Assembly: GCA_014656015.1 (NCBI GenBank)
Contig: BNBP01000027.1
Span: 1-64,000 of the forward strand
Length of the DNA stretch: 64,000 bases
Reading direction: 5' to 3'
DNA from: Streptomyces griseoaurantiacus
Lineage (GTDB): Bacteria > Actinomycetota > Actinomycetes > Streptomycetales > Streptomycetaceae
The notes below the pieces were generated by a model that did no database searches, was not told the origin of the DNA, and saw only the letters and a list, made by a program, of their open reading frames with translations. Made by a program: the position numbers and the translations under genes. This document shows positions 1 to 7,987 of the stretch, one piece after another. Numbering within the stretch: the first letter of the stretch is position 1; every line of letters begins with the position of its first letter.

Positions 1-460
1 CAGCGGGTCGCCGTAGCCGCCGCCCGGGGCGGCGCCGGGCCGCGCGGCCGGGGCGGGCCGGCCGCCGGGGGCCTGCTGGTCGGTGGAGGAGGCGAGGGTG
101 CGGCTGCGGACCCGGTACAGACCGGTGTCCAGGTCCTCGGCCTTCTCCAGGTGCACCTTGATCGTGCCCATGAAGGTGTAGCGCTGCTGCTTGGCGTAGT
201 CGCGGACCATGCCGGCCAGTTCGTCGCCGAGCTGGCCCGAGTAGGGGCTGAGGCGCTCGTAGTCCGGTGCGCTCAGCTCCACGATGAAGTCGTTGGGGAC
301 GACCGTGCGGTCGCGGTTCCAGATGGTCGCGTTGTTGTCGCACTCGCGCTGCAGCGCGCCCGCGATCTCGACCGGCTGGACCTCCGACTTGAACACCTTG
401 GCGAAGGTGCCGTTGACCAGACCTTCGAGACGCTGCTCGAACTTCTTCAGGACTCCCATG
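1..460 (-). CDS. fhaA: FhaA, DUF3662/FHA-domain protein (N-terminal part; continues beyond window)
   Basis: The visible 153 residues are the conserved N-terminal DUF3662 domain of actinobacterial FhaA, opening MGVLKKFEQRLEGLVNGTFA. In this family the C-terminal FHA domain, beyond the window edge here, binds phosphothreonine, and FhaA links Ser/Thr kinase signalling to cell-wall and division proteins. The ATG at 460 follows a strong GGAGGAGGTG ribosome-binding site. The segment after the domain turns Pro/Gly/Ala-rich (QQAPGGRPARP), the usual flexible linker. In Streptomyces this gene normally heads the phosphatase-RodA-PBP-PknB cluster near oriC. The family call is secure; nothing can be said about the missing part. 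Confidence 0.93.
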
Positions 461-995
461 GGGCACCTCCTCCGTCGTTGCCGCTCTGTCTTGCCGGGTA
501 CCGCCGGTGCGGCTCGCGCCGCCCGTGTTGCTCGTACTGCTTACTGATCGTATCCACGCACCGGGAAATCGGCTGGTTCCCCCTGTCGGCCCGGTCGAAC
601 GGTGTCGAAACGTCCGAGGTCCCGGTGGACCGGATTCCCGGTACGGCCCCGCTTCGAACTCCTCGCGGGCGGTGTCCCGCAGGGGGGATCGTAGAGGCGG
701 CCGGAGACCAGTGTCCCGCACCCGGCTGTGGAGCCCGCCCGGCTTCTGGGGAGATGCGCGGGACCGGTACGAGGTTGATACGTGAAACGGGGCGCGCCGA
801 GACGGAACCGGGCGGCGGGGAGGGGGGACGGACCCGGTCGGAGCGGTGCGGAACGTCCTCGCGGGGGGCGCCCGCGGGGGGCCCGGGGGGCCGGGAAAGC
901 GAGGTGAAGGCACCCTCGACGGCGTGCTAATCTTCTGCATGTCGGACGGCGCGGAGCACCGGAAACGGGGCCAGGGCCCGAAGGCGACACCCAAT
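461..995. other. 535-bp intergenic region between fhaA and tRNA-Leu
   Basis: No gene is supported here. Open frames crossing it lack ribosome-binding sites and coding-type third-position bias. It must hold the outward promoters of fhaA (minus strand) and tRNA-Leu (plus strand). A TAATCT-like -10 element lies near 928-933, about 60 bases before the tRNA, but no convincing -35 partner was seen. Confidence 0.5.
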
Positions 996-1082
996 GCGCG
1001 GGTGGCGGAATAGGCAGACGCGCTGGATTCAGGTTCCAGTGCCCGAAAGGGCGTGGGGGTTCAACTCCCCCCTCGCGCACCA
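996..1082 (+). tRNA. tRNA-Leu (anticodon CAG), CCA encoded
   Basis: An 87-nt class II tRNA. The acceptor arm GCGCGGG pairs with CTCGCGC and the CCA end is encoded at 1080-1082. The anticodon arm CTGGA-TTCAGGT-TCCAG gives anticodon CAG, reading CUG, the dominant Leu codon at this GC content. The T arm GGGGG-TTCAACT-CCCCC is perfect, and the long variable arm (GCCCGAAAGGGC) is typical of tRNA-Leu. A strong terminator follows directly, and the ATP-grasp biosynthetic cluster lies just downstream, a common place for acquired DNA. Confidence 0.97.
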
Positions 1083-1083
1083 T

Positions 1084-1122
1084 ACGAAGCGGGCGGCATC
1101 CTCAGGATGCCGCCCGCTTCGT
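1084..1122 (+). terminator. Hairpin terminator of tRNA-Leu
   Basis: Near-perfect inverted repeat: the 19-base arm at 1084-1102 is the reverse complement of 1104-1122, beginning two bases after the tRNA CCA. There is no long T tract, as usual in Streptomyces. It probably also works from the opposite strand. Confidence 0.85.
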
Positions 1123-1137
1123 CGTGTCCGCGGATGT

Positions 1138-1177
1138 CCCGGGAGGGGACGGCCGGCGCGGGCCGCCTCCTCCCGGG
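1138..1177 (-). terminator. Probable terminator of the ATP-grasp cluster
   Basis: CCCGGGAGG (1138-1146) pairs with CCTCCCGGG (1169-1177) around a GC-rich inner region. It lies about 50 bases past the stop of the last minus-strand gene of the cluster, so it likely ends that transcript. Confidence 0.5.
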
Positions 1178-1229
1178 GGTGGGGGCTGTGAGTAATCTCT
1201 CAGTGGCATCGCGTGGTGCCACCGGTGGG

Positions 1230-2480
1230 TCAGTCCGGGGCGACCTCCAGGACGTAGGCGCGGGCCAGGTCCTCGACGCGTTTGGCGACGAGCGAGGGTT
1301 CGGCCGTGGCCAGGAAGACCAGGCCGGTGGTCGAGGCCGAGTGCAGCCGGCGGCCGATGATGTCGCCCGTCCGTGTGGTCATCCGCACCTCGATCACGTC
1401 CGGTACCCGGGACAGCTCCTCGGCGGTGGAGACGCGCAGCACGCGGCCGGGGCGCACGGGCAGGTCGCAGTTGGCGATGATCTCCTCCCGCAGCGGTGCC
1501 ACGGGGCCCCGGACGCCGGCGGGGCGGCCGAGCGAGGTGTCCATGAACACCCGCCACAGGTCGACCCCGTACTTCATCCGCACCGCGTCGACGATGCCGC
1601 CGCCCGCCGGACGGCAGGAGATCTCGCCGATCACGAAGCCCTCCTCGGTGCCGAACACCTCCATGTGGGTCACGCCGTCGGTGAGTCCGAGGGCGGTCAC
1701 CGTGGCCCGGTGCAGGGCACGGACGGCGCTCACGGCCGGGTCGTCCTCGGGCAGCAGGTAGGAGCCGGTGAAGGCGTCCGTCTGCCCCAGCAGCGGCATG
1801 AAGTAGCGCTGCACGGCGGCGAACGCGACCTCTCCGTCCGAGACGACCCCGTCGCAGTGGTACTCGCCCTCCATCTCCACGAACCGCTCGACCAGCAGCG
1901 GGCAGGACGCCCGCCGCAGGCCCTCGGCCTCGGGGGAGCCGAGCAGGGCCTCGAGTGCGGCGGGCGAGGCGAGCGCGAAGGTGTTCATCGAGCCGGTGCC
2001 GAGGGCCGGTTTGAGTACCACCGGCCAGCCGAGTTCCGCCGCCGCGGCCGGGGCCCCGTCGAGCGAGGCGATCACCCGGTGGGGGGCGACCGGCAGTCCG
2101 GCCGCGCCGAGGGCGGCCTTCATGACCGCCTTGTTCGAGAACCGGTTCGCCGTCTCGAAACCGATGCCGGGCAGGCCCAGGAAGGAGCGCAGGTAGCCGC
2201 CCGCGGGCAGGCTGCGCTCGGAGGGGGCGACCACGTGGTCGACGGGCCCCCGCGCCCACAGGTCGAGGGCCACCCGGCGCACGGCGGTCAGGTCGGCGAT
2301 GTCCTCGACGAAGTGCAGCCGTACGTCCGGGGTGTACATCGGGGCGTACGCGCGCTCGGTGATGACGTCGATCCCGGCGTCGGGGGCGGCCGCGCGGAGC
2401 CGGTCCACCGCCTCCGCCTTGCCGGAGTTCACCACCAGGACGCGCGGCGCCCGCGCGCCGGTGTCGTGGGGCCCGCTCAT
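1230..2480 (-). CDS. ATP-grasp carboxylate-amine ligase (third of three in cluster)
   Basis: A 416-residue ATP-grasp protein. After an N-terminal Rossmann-like domain (RVLVVNSGKAEAVDRL) comes the ATP-grasp core: NRFSNKAVMKAAL, then GWPVVLKPALGTGSMNTF with the ATP-contacting lysine, then LLVERFVEMEGEYHCDG, and the metal-binding end GEISCRPAGGG. These enzymes activate a carboxylate as acyl phosphate and couple it to an amine, as in L-amino-acid ligases and carnosine-synthase-like enzymes; substrates cannot be read from sequence. The ATG at 2480 overlaps the stop of the preceding gene by 4 bases (ATGA), so it is translationally coupled as the last gene of the six-gene operon. Divergence from the other two ligases implies separate substrates. 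Confidence 0.85.
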   Translation of the reverse strand: MSGPHDTGARAPRVLVVNSGKAEAVDRLRAAAPDAGIDVITERAYAPMYTPDVRLHFVEDIADLTAVRRVALDLWARGPVDHVVAPSERSLPAGGYLRSFLGLPGIGFETANRFSNKAVMKAALGAAGLPVAPHRVIASLDGAPAAAAELGWPVVLKPALGTGSMNTFALASPAALEALLGSPEAEGLRRASCPLLVERFVEMEGEYHCDGVVSDGEVAFAAVQRYFMPLLGQTDAFTGSYLLPEDDPAVSAVRALHRATVTALGLTDGVTHMEVFGTEEGFVIGEISCRPAGGGIVDAVRMKYGVDLWRVFMDTSLGRPAGVRGPVAPLREEIIANCDLPVRPGRVLRVSTAEELSRVPDVIEVRMTTRTGDIIGRRLHSASTTGLVFLATAEPSLVAKRVEDLARAYVLEVAPD

Positions 2481-4102
2481 ACGTCCTCCTTCCGCGCCCG
2501 GTCGAGGTACCACACGACGTAGGCGTAGACGGCGAGCCAGATCCGGGGGGTGGCCAGCGCGCGCTCGTACTTCAGCCAGCCCGCGAGGGCGTTCGCCGCG
2601 CCGACGTACAGCCGGGCGCGCAGGAGCGGCGCCCCGTCGTCCGGTCCGAGGGCGGCGAGGAAGCGCTCCTCGAGCCGGGCCAGGGCCGGGTCCACGGTGA
2701 AGGGCGTGGTCAGTCCGGACAGGTCGAGCGGGCCGTGCTCCGGTGCCGGGGGCAGGGCGGGCAGCAGCGCCTCCCCGGTGCCCTCCTCGACGGCCTGGAG
2801 GAGGCCGCTCATCGGGAGCGCGCTGTGCAGCAGGGTCGCGAAGTCGTAGGCGGGGTCGCCGAATCCGGCGTCCGGGCGGTCGCGGCCGTCCCACACCGTG
2901 CGCGGGTCGACGAAGACCGGGGAGCCGTCGGCCCGGCGCAGCATGTTCTTCAGGTGGACGTCCCCGTGCACCAGGCAGCCGGAGTCGGGCAGCAGCGCGG
3001 GCGCCCTGCCGTCCAGCTCGCGGGCCAGCGCGGTGTATCCGGGGGTGCGGAGGCCGCCCGGCAGGACGACGTCGGCGCCGAGCAGGGCCGCGCGGTCCCA
3101 GCCGGGGAAGAAGGACCGGAAGGTGCCGAGGAAGCCCTCGTGCTCCACCACCGCGTGGAAGCGCTCCCGGTAGAGGTAGTCGGCGACGGTGGGCCGCCGG
3201 GGGCGCCTCGTGGAGGTGTGCAGGCGGCGCAGCAGGCCCAGGTGCGGTTCGAGGGCGGGCACGGCGTCCTGGGCGAGGCGGAAGCGCGCCTTGTCCTCGA
3301 AGACGACGTGGTCCAGGGTGAGCGGTTCGACCTGTTCCATCAGGGACGTGGCCTGCGCCCCCTCGTGGTGCACCCCGTGCAGCACCGGGAACAGCGGCGG
3401 GTCCCCCTGGGCGCCGAGCGTGCCGTTGACCTCGCGGACGAAGGCGGTCTCCGCGTCGATGACGGCGCGCGGACCGACCTTGGCCACGAGGGGCAGGCCG
3501 GCCTCGAAGGCCACGATGCCCACGGAGTCGGCGCCGTTGGCGTAGGTGGCGCGGACGCCGGCGCCCGCGGCGGCCGGGTCGGCGCCCGCTGCCCGGGCCC
3601 AGGCGCGCAGCCGGTCGGCGGTGAGCAGGTCGATGACGGCGCGGGTGTGCGCCACGCTGTCGGTGATGCCGGTGACGAGGAGGCCGTCGCGCTCTCCGCC
3701 GAGGACCATGGTCCAGCGTTCCAGGTGGCGGCCCTCGTCGAGGTCGGTGTGCGGGACCCGGGCCGCGTCCCGCTCGTCGAAGCGGGCGACGGACCGGGCG
3801 AGTGCGCCGAGGTGGGCGTGTTTCTCGGGGGGTTCGGTGCTCGCCGCGGCCACGGTGATGCCCAGCCGGGTCAGTTCTCCCGCCGCCGTGGACAGCAGCA
3901 GCATCTGGCTGGTGCAGCCGGACAGCCGCGGGTGGCGCTCGCCGACGCCGTGGCCGGGGTAGGCGAAGACGACGGACACGGAGTCCTCGGGCAGGGGGGT
4001 GCCGTGCCGGGCGAGGACGGCGCGTACGGCGCCGCGCTCCTCGTCCGTGGCGGGACGGGCGGTGCCGTGCAGTGCGGTGGCCGTTTCGGCCGTGGTGCTC
4101 AC
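2477..4102 (-). CDS. Peroxiredoxin-like domain fused to an APH-type kinase domain
   Basis: A 541-residue two-domain protein. Residues about 40-165 resemble the thioredoxin-fold AhpC/TSA (BCP) family: VVFAYPG, then LSGCTSQ with Cys63 in the peroxidatic position, a LGITVAAASTEPPEKH stretch like the BCP strand-helix unit, and a late strand before helix TRAVIDLL. The usual Thr three residues before the Cys is Leu. Residues about 185-540 are an aminoglycoside-phosphotransferase/choline-kinase-like domain: LVAKVG (Lys208), the Brenner motif HGDVHLKN (379-386) and metal site FVDPRTVWDG. A peroxide- or thiol-sensing kinase, or tailoring phosphotransferase, is inferred. It starts 13 bases after the N-hydroxylase gene and overlaps the last ATP-grasp gene. 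The fusion is one uninterrupted frame with good codon bias. Confidence 0.75.
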   Translation of the reverse strand: MSTTAETATALHGTARPATDEERGAVRAVLARHGTPLPEDSVSVVFAYPGHGVGERHPRLSGCTSQMLLLSTAAGELTRLGITVAAASTEPPEKHAHLGALARSVARFDERDAARVPHTDLDEGRHLERWTMVLGGERDGLLVTGITDSVAHTRAVIDLLTADRLRAWARAAGADPAAAGAGVRATYANGADSVGIVAFEAGLPLVAKVGPRAVIDAETAFVREVNGTLGAQGDPPLFPVLHGVHHEGAQATSLMEQVEPLTLDHVVFEDKARFRLAQDAVPALEPHLGLLRRLHTSTRRPRRPTVADYLYRERFHAVVEHEGFLGTFRSFFPGWDRAALLGADVVLPGGLRTPGYTALARELDGRAPALLPDSGCLVHGDVHLKNMLRRADGSPVFVDPRTVWDGRDRPDAGFGDPAYDFATLLHSALPMSGLLQAVEEGTGEALLPALPPAPEHGPLDLSGLTTPFTVDPALARLEERFLAALGPDDGAPLLRARLYVGAANALAGWLKYERALATPRIWLAVYAYVVWYLDRARKEDV

Positions 4103-4115
4103 GGTGTCGTCGCTC

Positions 4116-5417
4116 CTAACGGGTCTGGACGGAGGCGTTCTTGGCGAGCGCCTCGACGATCTCGGCGGCGCGCACGGGCATCAGCGAGAGCAGCACCTCG
4201 CTGAAGCCGTGGGTGGCCTCGGCGAAGCCCTGGAGGAAGACGCGCGGGGCGAACTCCTCGACGCACGCGATGGAGTAGTCGCGCCGGATCGCGTACCGCT
4301 CGGGCGTCTCCATGCGCAGGTACGCGCCGAGCCCGGCCAGGGCGGGGACGGGCATCGGATAGCGGTAGCCGGTGGCCAGTACGACGGCGTCGGCCTCCGT
4401 CCGGCTGGTCTCGCCGCTGTCGAGGTGCAGATAGGTGGCCACCGCCCGGTCCGGCTCGGAGCGGGCCGCCACCAGTTCGGTGAAGCGGCGCAGGCTGAGC
4501 GCCTTGCCGCCGGAGACCATGTCCTCGTAGTACTCGCGGTAGATCCGCGGGATGAGGTCGTAGCTGACCCCGGTGTGCGCCGCGAGCGCGTAGCCGTCGA
4601 TGATCCTTCGCCGGAAGTCGTCGTCCTGGCCGTGGAACCAGTCGGGGAAGTCGGGCAGGAACAGCTCGTTGACGAAGTGGGTGTCGTCCTCGGGACGCAT
4701 GGCGAAGCCGCGGACGTTCGTGGTGATCCGCGCCTGCGGGTAGGAGCGGCGCAGGTGGGTGAAGACGTCGGCGGAGGTCTGGCCGGAGCCCACGATGTTG
4801 AAGTGGTACGGGGCGGACGGGTCGTCGAAGGTCCTCTCCAGCCGCTCCAGGGTCTCGGAGGCGTGGAACACGCGGGCGCCGAGTTCGACGCCCTCGGGGA
4901 CGTGCGGGGTGCCGCCCGGGGCGAGGATCAGGTTGCGGGTGAGGAGGGAGCCGGTCTCGCCGCCGGCCAAGTCCCTCAAGGACACCCGCAGCAGTTCGAC
5001 GCCGTCCTCGCCGGGCACGGCGGACACCTCCGTGACGTCCGTGCCCCACCGGACCTGGTCGTCGAACCGGGCGGCGGCCCAGGCGTAGTAGTCGTTGAAC
5101 TCCACGCGCGTCGGATAGAAGGTGCGCAGGTTGATGAACTTGGCCAGCCGGTCCGGGCCCTGTTCGGCGAGGTAGTTGAGGAAGGAGAAGCGGCTGCGCG
5201 GGTTGCGCATGGTGATGAGGTCCTTGGTGAAGGAGACCTGCATCTCCGCTCCGGCGAACATCAGCCCCGGATGCCAGGCGAACGCGGGCTTGCGGTCGAG
5301 GAAGACCGCGCGCAACGGGTGGCCGGACTCCTCAAGGGCGATCGCGACGGACAGGTTGGCGGGGCCGAAACCAATGCCGACCAGGTCGTGGACGGTCTCG
5401 GAGTCGTTCAGGTGCAC
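4116..5417 (-). CDS. L-lysine N6- / L-ornithine N5-monooxygenase
   Basis: A 433-residue flavin N-hydroxylating monooxygenase of the IucD/SidA/PvdA family, which converts the side-chain amine of lysine or ornithine to a hydroxylamine using FAD, NADPH and O2. FAD site GIGFGPANLS (residues 14-23), the FSFLNYL and ARFDDQVRWG regions, NADPH site NIVGSGQTSADVF and the late VLATGYRYP motif are all present, and the length is normal. Lysine and ornithine enzymes cannot be told apart here. The GTG start at 5417 follows GGAAAGAG. A gap of 122 bases separates it from the upstream ATP-grasp gene, long for this operon. This gene indicates an N-hydroxylated product: hydroxamate, or an N-N or N-O bonded peptide. 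Confidence 0.92.
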   Translation of the reverse strand: MHLNDSETVHDLVGIGFGPANLSVAIALEESGHPLRAVFLDRKPAFAWHPGLMFAGAEMQVSFTKDLITMRNPRSRFSFLNYLAEQGPDRLAKFINLRTFYPTRVEFNDYYAWAAARFDDQVRWGTDVTEVSAVPGEDGVELLRVSLRDLAGGETGSLLTRNLILAPGGTPHVPEGVELGARVFHASETLERLERTFDDPSAPYHFNIVGSGQTSADVFTHLRRSYPQARITTNVRGFAMRPEDDTHFVNELFLPDFPDWFHGQDDDFRRRIIDGYALAAHTGVSYDLIPRIYREYYEDMVSGGKALSLRRFTELVAARSEPDRAVATYLHLDSGETSRTEADAVVLATGYRYPMPVPALAGLGAYLRMETPERYAIRRDYSIACVEEFAPRVFLQGFAEATHGFSEVLLSLMPVRAAEIVEALAKNASVQTR

Positions 5418-5539
5418 GACGTGCTCTCTTTCCTTGCGGGTTCTTCTTGCGGGTTTCCTCGGCGCCGTTCCTCGTGGGTGCGATGGGTGTGGGGGATGTG
5501 GGGGCACATGGGCGGGGGCAGGGCGCGCGGGCCCGGCGG

Positions 5540-6733
5540 TCAGCCGTCCGCGTACAGGAGGCGCAGCCGTGCCTCGAGCTGCTCCTCGTCGGCGCCCTCG
5601 ATCAGGAAGCGGGCCCTGGAGTCCACCGAGCTGACCGGGGTGTCCGGCGGGCGCTGCCCCTCCGGTGGCTTCGGGGCGGAGAACTCGACGAGCCAGTCGG
5701 GCCGTTCGGCGGGGACGGACGGCCGGGGCCCTCCGTTCCACAGCAGCCAGGCGGTCGGCGGCCCGGTGGGCACCGGCTCCTCGGGCGGGGTCCACAGTCC
5801 CGCCGAGAGCAGGCACGAGGCCCGGGACAGGTCGATGCCCCAGGTGTGGCGGACGGCGTTCTTGACCAGCGCGCCGCCGGTGCGGCAGGCGACCTCGCCG
5901 GCGAAGAGGGCGCCGGAGGTGTCCTCGAGGAACTCCAGGTGCAGGACGTGCACGCCGTGGCCCTCGGGCAGCCGGGCGACGAAGCATTCGGCGGTGTCGG
6001 TGAGCAGCTTGGCGCGGGGTGAGCCGCGGTCGAGCATGACCGAGCCGAGGTTGTCGGTGCGGAACCGGTGCGGCGGGCTGGTGTAGCGCGAGGGGGAGAC
6101 GAGGAGGGCCCGGTCGCCGTCGACGAGCACGTCCACGTGGTGGACGGTGCCCGCGACGTACCGTTCGGCCATCAGCGTGCCGCCGTGCAGGGCGGTGAGC
6201 AGGGCGGGGTCCTCGACGCAGGCCCGCCGGACCGCCCGCGCGTCGGCCAGGACCCGTACCCCGGTGGACCCGGCGCCGTCGCGCGGTTTGACCACGAGCG
6301 GGCCGAGTTCCTCCGCCGCCGCGTACAGGTCGGCGCCGCAGCGGAGCTCGCGGTGGGGCACGGCGGGCACCGGAAGGCCCTCGAAGAGACGTTTCATCTC
6401 GACCTTGTCCCGGAACCGCAGGGCCGTCGCGGAGCCGAGGCCGGGGATGCCGAACAGGGTGCGGGCCTCGGCGGCGCGCAGGACGTCGTCCTCCGAGTTG
6501 ACGAAGATGCGGTCGGGCCGGTCGGCGGCGCAGAGCCGGAACAGGGCCGCGGTCGCGGCGGGCGACTCGTAGTCGTCCACCGTCACCCGGCGCACGCCCT
6601 CGGCGAGGTCCCCGGCCGGGCGCTCGGCGTCGGCGGAGGTGAGGACGGTGATCCGGGCGGTGGGGTCGGCCTCGTGGATCCAGTGGTCGTACCGGGCGGT
6701 GGAGTGGGGGCGCTGCATGATCAGCACGTGCAC
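5540..6733 (-). CDS. ATP-grasp ligase (second in cluster)
   Basis: A 397-residue ATP-grasp protein starting GTG at 6733 (MHVLIMQRPHST). Core features are SATALRFRDKVEMKRLFEG, LGPLVVKPRDGAGSTGVRVL with the ATP-binding lysine and glycine-rich loop, LMAERYVAGTVHHVDVLV, and the metal-binding region HLEFLEDTSGALFAGEVACR. It belongs with acyl-phosphate-forming amide ligases; substrates are unknown. The C-terminal 90 residues are longer than in minimal ligases and include a proline-rich stretch (KPPEGQRPPDTP). It begins 6 bases after the MFS gene. Sequence identity to the other two ligases is low by eye, which argues against recent duplication. Confidence 0.83.
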   Translation of the reverse strand: MHVLIMQRPHSTARYDHWIHEADPTARITVLTSADAERPAGDLAEGVRRVTVDDYESPAATAALFRLCAADRPDRIFVNSEDDVLRAAEARTLFGIPGLGSATALRFRDKVEMKRLFEGLPVPAVPHRELRCGADLYAAAEELGPLVVKPRDGAGSTGVRVLADARAVRRACVEDPALLTALHGGTLMAERYVAGTVHHVDVLVDGDRALLVSPSRYTSPPHRFRTDNLGSVMLDRGSPRAKLLTDTAECFVARLPEGHGVHVLHLEFLEDTSGALFAGEVACRTGGALVKNAVRHTWGIDLSRASCLLSAGLWTPPEEPVPTGPPTAWLLWNGGPRPSVPAERPDWLVEFSAPKPPEGQRPPDTPVSSVDSRARFLIEGADEEQLEARLRLLYADG

Positions 6734-6739
6734 GGGTGG

Positions 6740-7987
6740 TCAGCCTTTCGCCGTGAGGAGGCGGTGGTCGAGCCGGGCGACCGGCAGGGGGAGCACCAGG
6801 ACGGCGGCGAGCAGCAGCGCACCGAGCACGGCCCAGCCGGCTCCGCCCCAGCCGAGGACGACGACGGTGATCAGGGGCGGGCCGAGCACGTCCTGCACGC
6901 TGTTGCCGAGGGCGAAGATCGAGAGGTACTCGGCCTTCCGGTGCTCGGGTGCGTACTTGTAGGACAGCTCCCAGGCGCCGATCGAGTGCCACAGCTCTCC
7001 GGCGGTCAGCAGCACGGTCGCGGCGAGGAGGACCGCGCAGGCGAGGACCGCGCCGAGCGGTGCCGCGGCGGCCGCGAAGACCGCGCAGGAGCCGATGAGC
7101 GCCAGCCCGGCCAGCCGCATCGCCCGGGAGCCGCCGTCCTCCCGTTCGGCGCCCTTGGCGAGCGGGACCTGGAACACCACCGCGAGAACGGTGTTGAGCA
7201 CCACCAGCACCGGGACCAGGGCGTCCGGCGCGTCCGTCTCGCGCACCGTCCACAGGGGGAGGGCCACGGCCAGCACGGACATGTGCACGGCGAGCACGCA
7301 GCTCACCGCGGTGAGCGCGAGGTAGCGCCGGTCGCCGAAGCCGCGCAGGAAGCTCAGCCCGCCCCGGCGCACGGGCGGGGGTGCCGTCTCCACCCGCAGC
7401 CGGGCCAGCAGCACCACGGCGAGCACGAAGGAGGCGGCGTCGGCGAGGACGATCGTGCGGTACGCGGCCGTCGACCCGGTCGCGAGCAGCGGTGTGGTGA
7501 GCACCGCGCCGAGGGAGAAGCCGATGTTGCGCACCGAGCGCATCGTCGCCATGGTCCGGGTGCGGTCCTTGCCGGGCACCGCCACCGAGACCACCGCCTG
7601 ACTGGCGGGCGAGACCGCGCGCTCGACCAGTCCGAGGAGCGCGGAGACGAGGACGAAGGCGATGGGGCCGTGCACGAAGGCGAGCACGGCGAACCAGACG
7701 GCCCGCCACAACTGGTAGACCATCAGCATGCGCCGCGCCCCCCATCGGTCGGTGAGGACGCCGAGCGGGACCGTGGCGAGGAAGGCCGTCAGCCCGGTCG
7801 CGGCCAGCCCGAGGCCCACCTGGGCGTCGCTCAGGCCGATCACGCGGACGAAGAAGAGGGTGGACCCGGCCAGGTAGAAGCCGGTGCCCACGGAGTCGAG
7901 CAGCGCGACGAGGGCGAACGCGCGGCCGGCCGGGGACCGGGGGACGTAGGTGCGGGTGAACCGGGACAGCAGGGGCCGCACGGTCAT
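6740..7987 (-). CDS. MFS transporter (probable exporter of the cluster product)
   Basis: A 415-residue protein with about 12 hydrophobic segments and the MFS loop 2-3 signature GVLTDRWGARRM. Its ATG at 7987 overlaps the stop of the first ATP-grasp gene by 4 bases, and its own stop is 6 bases before the next ATP-grasp start, so it is made with the ligases. MFS pumps of this size in biosynthetic clusters usually export the product or give self-resistance. A role in uptake cannot be excluded. There is no siderophore-type ABC uptake system in the cluster. Confidence 0.85.
   Translation of the reverse strand: MTVRPLLSRFTRTYVPRSPAGRAFALVALLDSVGTGFYLAGSTLFFVRVIGLSDAQVGLGLAATGLTAFLATVPLGVLTDRWGARRMLMVYQLWRAVWFAVLAFVHGPIAFVLVSALLGLVERAVSPASQAVVSVAVPGKDRTRTMATMRSVRNIGFSLGAVLTTPLLATGSTAAYRTIVLADAASFVLAVVLLARLRVETAPPPVRRGGLSFLRGFGDRRYLALTAVSCVLAVHMSVLAVALPLWTVRETDAPDALVPVLVVLNTVLAVVFQVPLAKGAEREDGGSRAMRLAGLALIGSCAVFAAAAAPLGAVLACAVLLAATVLLTAGELWHSIGAWELSYKYAPEHRKAEYLSIFALGNSVQDVLGPPLITVVVLGWGGAGWAVLGALLLAAVLVLPLPVARLDHRLLTAKG

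Noticed and set aside
996..1082. Attachment-site duplication of the tRNA-Leu 3' end marking a genomic island
   Set aside because: No second copy of the tRNA end and no integrase gene were seen in the window.
5408..5509. A 33-codon His/Cys-rich frame (MCPHIPHTHRTHEE...) before the N-hydroxylase, a possible precursor peptide for the ATP-grasp enzymes
   Set aside because: No ribosome-binding site, poor third-position bias in its second half, and the end overlaps the hydroxylase start. Worth a homology check but not supported as a gene.
4116..7745. A 1209-codon open frame spanning the N-hydroxylase and two upstream genes
   Set aside because: Only its last third is the real N-hydroxylase; the rest is an Arg/Pro-rich shadow of the ATP-grasp and MFS genes, caused by high GC content removing stop codons.
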